64,000 nt of DNA from Aradus depressus. Lineage: Eukaryota > Arthropoda > Insecta > Hemiptera > Aradidae. The notes under the pieces were generated by a model that searched no databases, was not told the DNA's origin, and saw only the letters and a list, made by a program, of their open reading frames with translations. The stretch lies in NCBI GenBank assembly GCA_963662175.1, contig OY759220.1, forward strand, positions 434,001 through 498,000. Direction: 5' to 3'. Made by a program: the position numbers and the translations under genes. How positions within the stretch are numbered: position 1 is the first letter of the stretch; each line of letters begins with the position of its first letter. This document shows positions 1 through 11,540 of the stretch, piece by piece.

Positions 1-1
1 A

Positions 2-159
2 AAATGTTCGAAGAATTCTAAAAGAAGCAGGATATAATGGGAGAGTACCAAAAACCGTTTGTGAGTGAAAAAAATATAAAAAAAAGATTGAGCTTCGCAA
101 AAGAGTTCCAGAATCATTCAGAAATTTTTTGGAGTAATGTCATTCATCTGCGAGGTAAA
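2..159 (+). pseudogene. Tc1-like transposase fragment, frameshifted
   Basis: Two overlapping plus-strand frames read as the middle of a Tc1-family transposase. From position 3 the frame gives NVRRILKEAGYNGRVPKT. Around position 50 the homology moves to the frame beginning at 37, which gives KPFVSEKNIKKRLSFAKEF and then a segment ending FWSNV. In Tc1 transposases this stretch lies between the DNA-binding half and the first catalytic aspartate (usual form FWxNVLWSDE). The match stops just before that aspartate, where sequence shared with a SINE-like repeat begins. The frameshift and the truncation mean it is dead. The left part runs off the window. Confidence 0.72.
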
Positions 160-236
160 ATAAACTTAAGCACTCTGTCCTTCGGATGGGATGTTAAGCG
201 ATGGTCCCGAGCCTGTACGATGTCAGGTCAAAGCGT
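160..236 (+). repeat. SINE-like repeat tail, shared with 50860-50945
   Basis: The stretch around 184-225 (core TTAAGCGATGGTCCCGAG) recurs at about 50870-50920, next to a tRNA-like SINE head. Two copies in one window show that it is dispersed. It abuts the Tc1 fragment directly. Confidence 0.5.
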
Positions 237-1640
237 TTGAGCTCTCACATAAACACACGCATGCAATTGATCTCTGATGTTCACACGATTACAAAATTTT
301 TAGTACATATTATTATGTATACATATATTATATGTATAGGGAAGTAAACAAAAGTAAAGTAATAGTATATGTATACATATATTGAATGGAAGTAAACGGA
401 CATGATCTGGAAACATTTATTTGTCGAAATATCGGAGAAAAAACGTTTAAATTAGAAAAAATGGGTACTTAGTTTCTTCAGAGGGAAGGTGGAGGGTCAG
501 GGGGGAGTAGGGAGAAGGGACGGTTTCTGCCGAGGGTCAGCGCTGCTGTCGCTCTCTTCCAACGTCATATCACAAAAATCTAGTTTTCTGACATTACATG
601 ACCTGAGATTTCTTTTTATGTTGTGAAGAGTTACAAGATACAAGAATATTTTATTATTGCGGTTTGTTCTATTGCAAGCAAAGTTGAAATCACCATGACC
701 TGATAATATTTGAGACGTCCAGTGATTATAACCTTATTAAAATGAACTTTAATTACGTTATACGGAAGCGGATAATCCGCTTGATCTCTGAGGATCAAAA
801 AAAAAAGTAGTCAATGTACTTCCCTACTCTGAAATAATCAATTGAGTTTTTTCTCTTCAACTGAAACCAATCCACCGATTAGGCTGAAATTGTCTGATGT
901 CTAACTCAAGGACTTATGAATCCTCATATAAATTTCCGAGTGGATATATTAATTACATCGGCAGCTACGGGCCTTTGTGTTAAGCCCCTTCTCTAATCCC
1001 CCCTCATTCCTTTGGCCATTTGGCTGAAAATCTTACGGGGTTCTGGTTACCTTATAAAGTTCTCTCATATACATAGTATGTGAACATGATAATTCCCGAT
1101 AGAATATATAATTAATATATATGTTATGTGTAGAATTTAGCATATTATTATATTTTTTTATTACTTGGAGGTGAGACACATATACATCAGATTTAGTAAC
1201 GTAATGTCCCACTCTCTACTTGTACTTGTATTAGATAGAATCAGTTCTATGTGAGATTTCTTGTAGAGAAGTCTGAGAGTGAGTTTCTTTTGGTGGTTCT
1301 ATGGTAGAGTCTACTGATTGAATTAATTTCTAACCGATTATTTCCATATTAGATAAGTGAACATTATCTGTTGTTTGGATAAAATAAATTGTTTTTAAAA
1401 ACAGTGTCGGTGTAGAAAAGAACTTAACTTATGTACCTATATATTCTATCGGGAATTATCATGTTCACATACAAAATAACAGACAGACAGACAGGAAGTT
1501 TTACTTATTTTTTAATAATAATATTTATTTCCGTTCTTCAAGTCTTACTTCGAGGTCATATGGCCTACTACCAGAGTGCTGGTGGATGGGCCCGGTTCTA
1601 CTATGGGAATCCTAAATTTTTACTCACCTAGGGTAGAGAG
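237..1640. other. AT-rich stretch with fragments of a dispersed repeat
   Basis: No gene seen. About 780-1060 carries fragments of a dispersed family recognised by phrases such as CTTCCCTACTCTGAAATAAT, AATCAATT and a T-rich stretch ending near ATTACATCGGCAG. Related copies occur near 6760-7000, 7190-7530, 27130-27960, 47255-47335, 52555-52990 and 62470-62880. Short open frames here have no recognisable motif. Confidence 0.5.
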
Positions 1641-2480
1641 AGATCTTTAAGAAGTACTTGACATCTTACAAGTTCAGGACATAGCTTGTCACATCCGAAG
1701 GACGGCGTGCTCAAAGTTTCTTCATCTCTCAGATATAAAAGCTAAGGGCTAGGTCGGATTTCAAACCCGGGATCTTGAGCTCAGGAAATAATAATAGTAA
1801 TAAACACAATACAGTTTTAAATTATATTTTAAGTTGTGTTCAATTCTTCGCCAATCTATTGGCGTATAGGGGTATAGGGGAAGTTATGTATTGTCAGAAG
1901 TTCGATGTTGAGTTTTCACAAGAATATCATATTTTCCGACGCCCTGTTTCCAAAAATAAGAAAAAATGTTTTTCTAAACAGGATGACTCTCTATAGAAAA
2001 TATATGTCGACAGGAAATTTTATATAAGTTTCCAGAATCCCATAGGAGAGGCATCTGTTTGATTTTCAGCCAAGGAAAGTGGGGCTTAGCACAAAAATCC
2101 CAATAACTGCACCCGAACTAATGAATATATTGACACGAAATCAGTTGACAATGTGATTTGTTGATCAGTATGTGGGACTTGTGACAACCTTGGCCCGATA
2201 CAGTTGACCTACTGCACTATGACTGAGGGGAGTGAGAGTATGTCTAGAAGGAACTCATTCGTGGGGCTTCAACTACAAAGGACAGGAGGTTCGAGGCCAG
2301 TTACCTTGGCTAAGGGTCTTTAAAGTACCTAACAGCTAAATAGTTCGTCACTATTGCTTAATGTTTGATCCGAAGGACGACGTGCTCAAGGTTATTTTCC
2401 ACTTCCCAATTAAAACAATTAAGTCTAGATTTCCAACTCGCGATCCTGAGCTCATTAGACACCACATGAAAGATAAAATA
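1640..2480. repeat. Dispersed GAAGGACGACGTGCTC-type repeat fragments
   Basis: Phrases such as CCGAAGGACGGCGTGCTCAA (about 1697) and CCGAAGGACGACGTGCTCAA (about 2370), followed by a stretch like CAAACCCGGGATCTTGAGCTC cut to varying lengths, recur tens of times at 1.6-5.6 kb and 13.2-14.3 kb. The CAAACCCGGGATC piece resembles a degenerate pol III B box, so a SINE origin is possible but unproven. Confidence 0.5.
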
Positions 2481-2500
2481 AATTTTTATTTGGTTTGAAC

Positions 2501-2727
2501 TAATATTGTCAATTGGACTTGAAAAATAAAATAAAACTTGTTTATTTAATATATTGTCTAATTTCACTAACTATATATAGTTAGTGAAATTAGACAATAT
2601 ATAACTAGATATAGTTAGTGAAATTAGACAATATATTAAATAAACAAGTTTTATTTTATTTTTCAAGTCCATTTGAATTATTTCACAATATCTCTGCAAT
2701 AATGTCAGATTTCATTAATATTGTCAA
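2501..2727. mobile_element. Palindromic mini-element with 12-bp TSD (copy 1)
   Basis: The 12-mer TAATATTGTCAA stands at 2501-2512 and again at 2716-2727, which fits a target-site duplication. Between them lie inverted arms (starting with a GGACTTGAAAAATAAAAT-type end and running into TTAGTGAAATTAGACAA), then a one-sided tail of about 55 bp containing TTCACAATATCTCTGCAA. The same arms and tail, in opposite orientation, form the insertion at 31138-31423. The centre of this copy has decayed into repeats of ACTATATATAGTTAG and has lost the ribozyme-like piece seen in the other copy. TSD size and one-sided tail resemble Penelope-like elements, not DNA transposons. Confidence 0.7.
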
Positions 2728-3198
2728 GACAGAAATATAGAATACAGGTGGGCTTTGTGCTACTGTTTTCACACTTTTTCTGGAAAACACATTAGGGGCT
2801 GTTCACAAACTACGTCACACGCCGGGTGGGGGGGGGTATAACTTATGTGATGATTGTGACGGTGGGGAGGGGGGGACTAAACAAAAAAATGACGTCACGT
2901 TTATTATTACACTTTAAAATAAGAGCGTAGAAAATTTTCTAAAAATTAATTTCATGGAATTTTTTTTAACGTTAGTATGTTAATAAATTCAGGTTATTAA
3001 AGTAAAATAACATATTTAAATAAAATACATTTTATGTATAAAATATTGTACATATATTCAACATATGTATTCTACATACGTTATATTTCGATTTGCGTCA
3101 ACAAAACAGTAATTTTTTATACCGACAAAAGGTAACCTGACGGCGACAGTCTTTCGGTCAATTCAGAAAACGGAGAATTTTCTCGACTTTTCCTGAAT

Positions 3199-3618
3199 TT
3201 GACATTGCAAAAAACTTTGTACCCTGAAGTTTTCAAGGAGCACAAGGAAGTTCCTTATGATATAGGATGCCCATCTGTGCAAGGAGACATAAAGCGGAAG
3301 ACTCGCAAAAAGTGTGGCGTATACTTGGGGTCTTTGACATATTTAAAACGTCACTCGAAACAGTGCAACACGGAGGCACCGGTAGTTAAAGTTAGACCGA
3401 TTCGGGTTGCAGCTTGACGTCAACGAGAAATGTTGGCCATCATAAAATACATCGAGGATCAAGAAGCCGAGTGGTTCGATGACGACATGATAGATAGTAA
3501 TAGGGAAATACCTGAACCTTCTGACAGTGATCAATCTGAAATACCAATCATAATCATTGGGAGGAATCGTAATATTGCTCAGTCTTTTTTCATGATATGG
3601 ATTATCTCGCTTGAATAA
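3199..3618 (+). pseudogene. Broken ORF inside the TTA element, zinc-finger-like
   Basis: Two short plus-strand frames follow one another with a frame change near 3420. The first (3199-3417) is basic and contains KKCGVYLGSLTYLKRHSKQC, which looks like part of a C2H2 or BED-type finger with a cysteine missing. The second (3430-3618) is acidic, with a DDDMIDSNREIPEPSDSDQSE segment in its middle. Their position inside the TIRs suggests remnants of the element's accessory or transposase gene. No catalytic motif is visible and I do not recognise the family. Confidence 0.35.
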
Positions 3619-3688
3619 TCGAAATGTTAAATACTTAAATCGCTGTTCTTTTATTTAATTTATGAATACAGATGAATATAATATGTAT

Positions 3689-3820
3689 GTTGTATTTATG
3701 ATAAATTGAAGTTGTATTTATGATAAATTGAAGTTGTATTTATGATAAATTGAAGTGGTATTTATGATAAATTGAAGTTGTATTTATGATAAATTGAAGT
3801 TGTATTTATGATAAATTGAA
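3689..3820. repeat. 22-bp tandem repeat, 6 copies
   Basis: Six head-to-tail copies of a 22-bp unit (GTTGTATTTATG + ATAAATTGAA). The fourth copy differs by one base (GTGGTA). The array lies inside the TTA element. Confidence 0.95.
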
Positions 3821-4016
3821 GATTTATTATTTTTATACAATTTAGTACTTTTCTTTAAAAAAAAAATTTCAGTTTAAATTGGGGGGGGGGGTCATGAAAA
3901 AATGACGTCACTTTTAGGGGGGGTTAAAAAATAAATGTGACCAATTGTGACAAGGGGGAGGGAGGAGGTTAAAAACACCTCAAAATTGCGTGACGTAGTT
4001 TGTGAACGGCCCCTTA

Positions 4017-5714
4017 GGACAGCAATGTCGACAGATAGGCAGCAACCAGAAACGATGATAGTCAACCATACACAGATTTAGATATATTGGGAGGGTTGTT
4101 GTGTACACCTAGGGACCTAAGCATCAAACGCTCTTATCCCTTCCCAATTGGCTGTACAGCGGCAGACCGAAATGTTACCTACCCAAGTTTAGTTACATAA
4201 CGTACGACTAATTATCGAGTACCTGTAATCGAAAAGTCCTGGACCATCGCCTACCATTCCCTCCGAAGGACGAGGTGCTCAAGATTAAGGCAGCAATGTT
4301 GGTGGATAGCTAATGACCAAAAACGATGATAGATAACCGTAAGTTAGTAACTTAGTTATTTAGATTCATGCCCGGACTTCAACTACGAGGGACAGCGTGC
4401 TCAAGTTTTTATCCCTTCCCAGTTACTTTGACTAAGAGTCTTTAACGAGTACTTGACGTCTAACAAGTTCGTCACCATCATTTAAGTCCGGTCCGAGGGA
4501 CGACGTGCTCAACATTTTTTATTTCATTTCTCAGTTAACAAAACTAAGAGCCCTGTCCAGATATCCGACTCATGATCCTGAGATTATTGACACCACATGG
4601 AAGATAAAATAAGTTTCCATTTGGTTCGAACTAAAATTGTCAAGAAAGAAATATTGAAAATATTGTGGTACTGTTTTGACATATTTTCTGAAAAACTCAT
4701 TAAGAGAGCAAAATCGGTCGATAGGCAGCAACCAGAAACGAGGATGGTCAACCACAGACAGATTCAGATATATCGGGAAAGTCCCATCCGAAGGACGACA
4801 TGCTCAAGGTTATTTTCAACCTAAGTGAAATTTCACCTACCCCGGTTTAGTGACGTTAGATACGACTCATTAACGAGTACCTGACATTCGAAAAGGCCCG
4901 GGATCATCACTTAGTCCCACCCGAAGGACGACGTGCTCAAGGTTATTTTTAACCTAAGTGAAATTTCACCTACCCAGGTTTAGTTACATTAGATACAACT
5001 CATTAACGAGTACCTGACATTCGAAAAGGCCCTGGATCATCACTTAGTCCCATCCGAAGCACGACATGCTCAAGGTTATTTTTAACCTAAGTGAAATTTC
5101 ACCTACCTAGGTTTAGTTACATTAGATACGACTCATTAACGAGTACCTGACATTCGAAAAGGCCCTGGATGATCACTTAGTCCCACCCGAAAGACGACGT
5201 GCTCAAGGTTATTTTAACTTCCCGATTAAAATAGCTGACCTAAGTGCCTCGGCTAGAATACAGGTGGGGCTTTGAGGTAGTGTTTTCACATATTTTCTGA
5301 AAAACACATTAAGAGAGCAATGTTGATAAATAGGTAGCAACCAGAAACGAAGATGGTCAACCACAGACAGATTCAGATATATCGGGAAAGTCCCAACCGA
5401 AGGACGACGTGCTCAAAGTTATTTTTAACCTAAGTGAAATTTCACTTAGCCAGGTTTAAATAAGTTAGATGCTTAGTTACCGTGATTCATTCCCGGGCTT
5501 CAATTACGAGGGACAGCGATCAGAAGGACGACGTGCTCAAGGTTATTTTTAACTTCCCGATTAAAACATCTGACCTATGTGCCTTGGCTAGATTTCCAAG
5601 TGTCCATCTTGAGCTCGATAGACTCCATACGTAAGATAAAATAAGCTACCGTTTGGCATGAAGGAAAAATTGTCAAGGAAGAAATCTTTTTTTTCTTTTG
5701 ATTTTATAATAAAA
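4017..5714. repeat. Repeat field including a 133-bp tandem array
   Basis: Units starting TCCCA(T/C)CCGAAG at 4782, 4915, 5048 and 5181 are spaced exactly 133 bp and nearly identical through AACCTAAGTGAAATTTCACC and CATTAACGAGTACCTGACAT. Partial units continue on both sides. Each unit contains the small palindrome AAGTGAAATTTCACTT or a variant of it. No gene seen. A related field lies at 13113-14340. Confidence 0.85.
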
Positions 5715-6401
5715 CTAGCAGTAATACCCGGCGTTGCCCGGGGAGACTTTGACTTTTCTCATAATATCTCTCGTTCGAATCCATTTCAATTCTTCAATAG
5801 TACATTCATGATGTTATAATTTTCAATTATTCATACGGAATAACGCTTATAGTCCTTCAACGGCAGACATTCCAGCTAGTAAGTTTTTAGGACCCCTGGG
5901 CACCATGGCTAGTACGCGCCATTCAACGGCGGAAACCACAGCTAGTGAATACTTAGCATCAGTGGACGTCCTAGCCAGTGCGTACTTGAGAACGCTTGTG
6001 ACCACCAGGTTGATTAAAACATAGACTTCAACCATTCTGGAGCTAAAACTAATTTATTCAAAAAGATTTCTCATTAATCGTTGCAATGGTTTTCGAGTTA
6101 CAAAGATTGCGTGAGTGGATGCTGGGATGGACCAGGGGTTGATTAAAAAATAGACCTTAACCTTCCGGTAGATAAAACTTATCTATTCAAAAAGATTCCT
6201 CATTAATCATTGCAGTGGTTTTTGAGTTACAAAGATTGCGTGGGTGGATGCTGGGATGGACCAGATATTGAGGTACTAATACGTCTATAACCTTCCACAG
6301 ACGATGACGAACAAATTAAAAAAACAATTAATGAAATGCATGAAGCCGTTGGTGAGTTATAGCGGTACAAGGCACAGACATTTTCAGCTTTATATATATG
6401 A
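5715..6401 (-). mobile_element. Non-autonomous Helitron
   Basis: Read on the minus strand, the element starts with TC followed by ATATATATAAAGC (5' end at 6401) and ends with a short GC-rich hairpin (CCCCGGGCAACGCCGGG) and CTAG before T (3' end at 5715). Helitrons have 5' TC, a hairpin some 10 bases before a 3' CTRR end, insert between A and T, and make no target duplication. No Rep/helicase coding is present at this 687-bp size. The interior shares sequence with the Helitron starting at 12175. Confidence 0.8.
6003..6265. repeat. 129-bp internal duplication in the Helitron
   Basis: Two diverged direct copies, each beginning near GGTTGATTAAAA and ending GATGCTGGGATGGACCAG, offset by about 129 bp. 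Confidence 0.8.
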
Positions 6402-7728
6402 TGTATGGCATCTCTTTAGAAATCCAAATGAAAAGTTTGTTAATTGAAATTTTTTTAAATTACGTTAACTTTCTTAAAAATTTTATATATTATATTTTTT
6501 TAAGGCCCTTTTCGAAAATTACTTTAGAAATCAAAATTTAGTAAAAGACCAGAGATACAATTTCTACAGGAAATGTGGTAATTTATTGTTTATATTATTA
6601 TTATTTCATCATTATTAATTTATTTATAATTATATATTTTTCATTTATTTTACACAATTTCTTTTTACCACAGAACATAGCAACATGAAATTTTATGTTT
6701 AAATTCAAAACCACATAAGCAATGCACCTATTAATTTTCCGCGAAACCGGTTAAAGGGAAGGAGTGTATCAGAGAAGGGGGCTCGACTCACATAAACTGA
6801 CAACTGCCGATGTAGGTAATTAATGTATCGACATAAAACTTAGTATCAGGATTCAGTAGGGACTATGCAATTCAAATACATATCGCCCAAATGAGGTTGG
6901 TTTTGGAGGTTGAGCGAAAACGTAACTGATTAATTCGTGGTGGGGTAGTACATTGTCGGTGATTCACCGGCGACTTTGTTGTTTTGTTGTTTAGGTCTGG
7001 TGGAAGAGGACCCATGTTGGACACCATCAACGTCATTCATTACAAGATGTTACCATTGACTGGCACACTTCCTGACTCTGACAACAATGTTCCATGGATA
7101 ATCCCCAAAAATATATTGAAACCTTTCTTTCTATTTTCTTATTAAGTTTTCATCTTCTATTCCAATATAACGTTAAAGAAGACGACAGTGAATCTCCGAC
7201 AATGTACTTCCCCACAACGAATTAATCAATTAACTTTTCGCTTCCCTCCAAAATCAGTCGACCGTTTGTGCTAATATTCAACAGTTGACTTACATAGGGG
7301 CTCCTTAATCCTCATACTGAATTTTGTATTGATACATTCATTACATGGGCAGTTATTGGGATTTTTGAAATGAGCCCCCACCCCGGAACTACCCTCTCCC
7401 CTCAGCCGATATCACTGAAATTTGACAGGATATGTCCTCATTGGATTTTAATTTTAAATACGAAATTTGATGTTGATACATTCATTACATCGGCAGTTAT
7501 TGGAATTTTTGAATTGAGAATCTCTTATCTATCCGTTCTCTTCCCGTTCGTTCTGACTTACATAACCTTCTATTAGTCCGTAGGTTTTTTTTTTGATTTG
7601 TGTATGTTAGTTCCAAGATGGAAAAAACAGAATTTGCTAACAAAACCGACCTCGGGACAATTTTTGGCAGCCGAAAGACCAAGAAATTTTACAACGTTTT
7701 CAGTTGTTTTCGAAATATCTCAAAAACT
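6402..7728. other. AT-rich DNA with dispersed-repeat copies
   Basis: 6402-6750 is AT-rich with nothing recognisable. 6760-7000 and 7190-7530 are copies of the dispersed family, sharing GTCGATACATTCATTACAT-like text with 27.3 kb and 52.7 kb. 7530-7728 shows weaker inverted similarity to 10417-10500 and may be a gapped outward extension of the long-inverted-repeat element that follows. Confidence 0.5.
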
Positions 7729-10417
7729 GTCGACTTTAGCGACTTTTTCCCCATTTAATATTTTAGAGAGGATAACATTCTCTACAATTTGCATTCACAC
7801 AACTTGTTTGTAGAATGAATAGTGAGCGCGCTACAGCTTCCCAAACATTGACAATTTCAATCTATTCATGTTCCCCCAACCCCCTCCTCCGCCTCCTTCC
7901 CCCTCTCTCGCCTCCGCCCCCCTGACCATCACACTCACTCTTCTCTCCTGACTATTGCAGTTCTAGAGATAATTATTAAACTTGACAATACATTCTATCC
8001 TGATGATTTACAGACAAAGAAGCAATATTTGAATGAACAAAAACATTGGGGTGATAGGTTATAAGCAACAACTCTAGATATCAATGTACAAAAGGTATAT
8101 TGTTAATAAAAAACAAGTAAAGCAAATAACATGAAATGGTTAGTAGAATAAATCAGTAATAATTATTCATCATTCATCAGTGATAAATCAGTAAATAAAA
8201 TAGTTAACATGATTGTCATGAATAACAACGAAATTGAACATGCTGGTTTCATATTAAAAATTTGCACTTTGAAAGTAACAACATTTTGGTAGGTAACAGA
8301 ATCATAGGAGAGAAACATACAAATTGGTTAGGAATAACATTAATTCCATTACCTTCTTCGATTACGTTTCGAAGGCCCAGGTTCTTCTTCACGTTCTTTG
8401 TTTGGAGGTAGAAATACGCTTTCGTTATCAAGGCCTTCGTTTCGGGCACCAAAAGCTGGTGGAACAGGTCCTCGTAATCTTCGCTTTCATCCAAAGACGA
8501 AATTGGTACAGAATTTTCGCACATCATGCCACTTCTGTGCTTACAAATGCTGGAGCATTGAAAGAGCAGGCTCTAGTGCACCCTATTTTGCAAGAGCACA
8601 ACACACTGTTAAGAAGAGACTCGGGCGCTGGATCTCTTGTTGTTTGAACAGGCATCAGACCTTCCCTGCTGCTCGCCCAACCCCACTCCTTTGGGTTGAT
8701 CTAGTTACCCCACCAACTTTGAATTTGATGAAAGCCGTAGGAATGGTATCGTGCAGCATCGCAAGTAGGTGGTAGTCGTGCGACATTGATTCGTCTGTTA
8801 GACACTGATTTTGCGAACAAGTTAAATCGTAAAGTGTCCAAGGATTGGTCTGGGGTGATGTCGCCTGGGTAAAAGGTTTTCAGAATCTGCTCTCCAGCTT
8901 CAGCTATGTCGTCATGACTGCTTTTTGGATCCATAAATACTTCCTTCATTTCAGGAGATTTGTCGACAATTTTGCACAATTTCATCTTTCACCAAAGATG
9001 GCCGATGTGGTATCACATCCACTAACTGCATGGACCGAACCTACATGATTTAGTCGAGTAGAACACATCCTCAGCACTCCTTTCCCAGGCTTGAGAAAGA
9101 ACAAGTTGCTGTATGACTGTCCTAACCCTGTCAGCAGCACTAGCAGATCGATATCCTCCCCAACTGTGAAAACATTTTCATGTTCCTTGGCCTTTGAAAT
9201 GGCAGTGTTTACGATTAGTAAGTCAGCATCCTCTTGACTTCAATGTCACTCTTCAAAATCTGTTTTAAGCAGTTTGATCACGACTCTTGTTATGGTCATT
9301 TACCAAAAACTTTTTTTGAGCAACTTGATTGATCATGCTTCTCGAAGATTACTTCATGCGCCGCAATCGCTCAGATCTCTTTGTGCCAGTATGTGCAAGA
9401 TATCCATCAAATACAACCACAGCCTTGGGTCCGTAATTTCTTATCAGATATGAAGAATAACTCTTGGCTAAGGAAGCATTGCAAGGGCAAATGACTTTAT
9501 GTAGGTGGTATCCTCCATCTACAACAGCAAAATGTATTTCCCCTGCCATTTCATTGTAGTCTAGGGGGTTGAAAGCCGTATACAATGATGATTAAGTGCC
9601 TTTCCTCATGCCTTCTTCGGTGAAAAGAGACATAGGGTGGGGCGCAAGTTCGTTTGTGAAAAACTGTTGTTACAAGGTTACAATTTTCTCTTTCCTTTTA
9701 AACGCCATCTTCTTGAAATTACCATGATCGACCATTTGTGAAACCCTTTCCATGCCAACCTCTTGAGCCAAATGACAGTTGACGTCTACTCCTCCAACAA
9801 TACCACTGCTTAATGACATTATGCAAGGCGGGTTGTTGTAAAAGCCACTCCCGCAATTTATTGGAGTCACCAGCGTCTCGGTCCACACGAGAACATCGCA
9901 TATCCACATGTTCCTCTGATGTTTCATAATGTATACCACATCATGAGAAAAATTCTGCATGAATACCATGGCCAGAGCCCATGTTGCCAAAACACTCTGA
10001 AATCCCGCTCCCACGTGACGTGTTACACCTCCACGGGCATTCATATTCTTCATTAGTGTTTGTTTGCTCAATGGTTTGACCGGACCAGTACTTGTTGGAG
10101 CGTCTTATGGTGAGCGTTTTATAGCTTCTTTGTCGGTAAATCATGAGGATAGAATGTATTGTGAAGTTTAATAATTATCTCTAGAACTGCAATAGTCAGG
10201 AGAGAACAGTGAGTGTGATGATCAGGGGGGTGGAGGCAAGAGAAGGGGAAGGATGCGGAGGAGGGGGTTGGGGGACATGAATAGATTGAAATTGTCAATG
10301 TTTGGGAAGCTGTATCGAGCTCACTATTCATTCTACAAACAACTTGTGGGAATGCAAATTGTAGAGAATTTTATCCTCTTTAAAACATTAAATGGTATAA
10401 AAGTCGCTAAAGTCGAC
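7729..10417. mobile_element. Long-inverted-repeat element with broken gene
   Basis: Arms of about 295 bp at 7729-8023 and 10124-10417 are inverted copies with few differences. Examples are GTCGACTTTAGCGAC at the outer left end against the minus strand of 10403-10417, and a polypyrimidine block at about 7870-7925 against a polypurine block at about 10225-10275. Between the arms lies a minus-strand gene remnant (8249-10071). Clear TSDs were not found because similarity fades gradually outside the arms. Long TIRs around one gene suggest a DNA transposon of a kind I cannot name. Confidence 0.7.
8249..10071 (-). pseudogene. Degenerate repeat-associated protein, SGCDTTSA family
   Basis: Conserved blocks appear in order on the minus strand across several frames. 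10071-9670 is an N-terminal part. 9585-9349 contains HFAVVDGGYHLHKV and AVVVFDGYLAHTGTKRSERL. About 9255-9000 in shifted frames gives EDADLLIVNTAISKAKEHEN, VGEDIDLLVLL, NLFFLKPGKG and AVSGCDTTSAIFG. 8985-8701 ends ARLPPTCDAARYHSYGFHQI. 8527-8249 is a tail. This combination (VFDGY...TK..E, a DxDLLVLL block, FLKPGKG, SGCDTTSA, LPPTS/C.AA..H) recurs in unannotated repeat proteins of arthropods and other invertebrates, as I recall. The aspartate pattern is reminiscent of a PIN/FEN-type nuclease fold, which is inference. Frameshifts and stops make this copy non-functional. Confidence 0.65.
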
Positions 10418-10436
10418 CGGTTTACTATCTAAAATG

Positions 10437-10985
10437 TAGTTGTTGTAATTTGGTTATGTAAGTCAAACTGGGTGACAATTTTAAAATAGGGTAAAAGAAC
10501 ACGTTTCAGAAATAGGCTTAAACATTGACACAACACACCTCAGTGAAATTAAATCGAAAAAAATTTAATTTTTACAAATTTTTAATTGGGATTTTCAGAT
10601 TCTTCCGGAAAAAACTAGGTTTTCCGGTATTTTTAGTTTTCTTGTATGAGCAATAGTTTCCGAGATTGGTCTTTGAAAGTTGAGTTTCATCTAAAATCAA
10701 TTGGGAGTGGATTCATAGACATCTCAGCCCGCAGACCGGGCGAAGAGTGGGGGCCACCCCCCCCCCCCCCCCCCTGCTCAATATCCTGGCTACGCCCCTG
10801 TCAATTTCACATGTATCTTTTCATATTGAACCAATTATGTACTCTTATACTTCCCCAGTTATACTCCATACTTTAACTTTCTAAGGGAACTTCATTTTTA
10901 GCCGAGATATTTTGAAACACTTAATAAAAAATAAAGAAAAATGTATGCTTAAAAAATATATATATATATTGTCTATTTCACCAAA
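10437..10985. repeat. Dispersed repeat, direct copy at 14370-14900
   Basis: Near-parallel text with 14370-14900, starting GTAATTTGGTTATGTAAGTC and ending ATTGTCTATTTCAC, including the TTTCCGGTATTTTTAGTTTT stretch. This copy holds a C-run at 10756-10774. No coding function seen. Confidence 0.8.
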
Positions 10986-11040
10986 TATATATATATGGGA
11001 GTACTTTCGGTATTGCTAACATCTTCAGAGGCGATGTTGA
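10964..11040. repeat. Fragment related to the palindromic mini-element family
   Basis: ATGGGAGTACTTTCGGTATT at 10995-11014 matches the arms of the 31138-31423 element. On the minus strand it reads CTGAAGATGTTAGCAATACC then GAAAG, a degenerate version of that element's hammerhead-like core. Confidence 0.5.
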
Positions 11041-11540
11041 CACTTTCGCTATCTCGCATCTCAGACGTTGTCACGCTCATTTCGCTACGCATCGGAGTTG
11101 CACGCACCCGATTTTTTAAAGATACATTCAATATTAATGATGGACTGATATACTGTTGTGCTTCTAAAACGTGCATAAATCAGTTACAAGATAAACGAAG
11201 AACAAAATTGTCAATAATAAAGTAGATCCGTCTAGCGTTGTAGAACACATAAAATCTATATTTATATATACCTCATTTACAAGTCATTATACTCGAGAAC
11301 ATAACCCTCACCGCAATCCTCGTCCGAACAAGGCGGTTACACTGTGCGCGTTTTCTGATATTCTGATAGTACGTTTCTGCCGCCCAGCTAAGATGGACAA
11401 ACTTAATGATTTATTTTTCTTGAAAGTCCTTTAATAAAGTTATTGTTGTTAATTATTGGAAAAACAGAGCATGTGAACCAGTTATTTTTTAGTAGAGACG
11501 ACACATCGAACCCCACATCAAAATAAAAAATTGTACTTAC
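11041..11540. other. No gene recognised
   Basis: Mixed AT-rich sequence. If the MADF exon at 11541-11673 belongs to a spliced gene, this is where its first intron should lie, but I found no downstream MADF-completing exon here. Confidence 0.4.

Larger units (their letters stand above)
2795..4013. mobile_element. TIR DNA transposon, TTA target duplication
   Basis: The left end begins GGGGCTGTTCACAAACTACG and the right end is its inverted match (GGGGCCGTTCACAAACTACG read on the minus strand). TTA flanks both ends (2792-2794 and 4014-4016). A related repeat at about 5285-5360 reads AAAACACATTAAGAGAGCAA where this locus has the element between AAAACACATTA and TTAGGACAGCAA, so it serves as an unoccupied site. 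G-rich subterminal runs (2828-2876, 3882-3965) and GACGTCA motifs lie inside both ends. The 3-bp TTA duplication fits PIF/Harbinger-type elements; the exact superfamily is inferred. Confidence 0.75.

Noticed and set aside
3689..3820. CRISPR-like array
   Set aside because: The 22-bp units abut with no spacers, and the window is eukaryotic.
8324..8775. Plus-strand ORFs of 107 and 125 codons
   Set aside because: They are antisense shadows of the minus-strand SGCDTTSA-family remnant, which shows real motifs.
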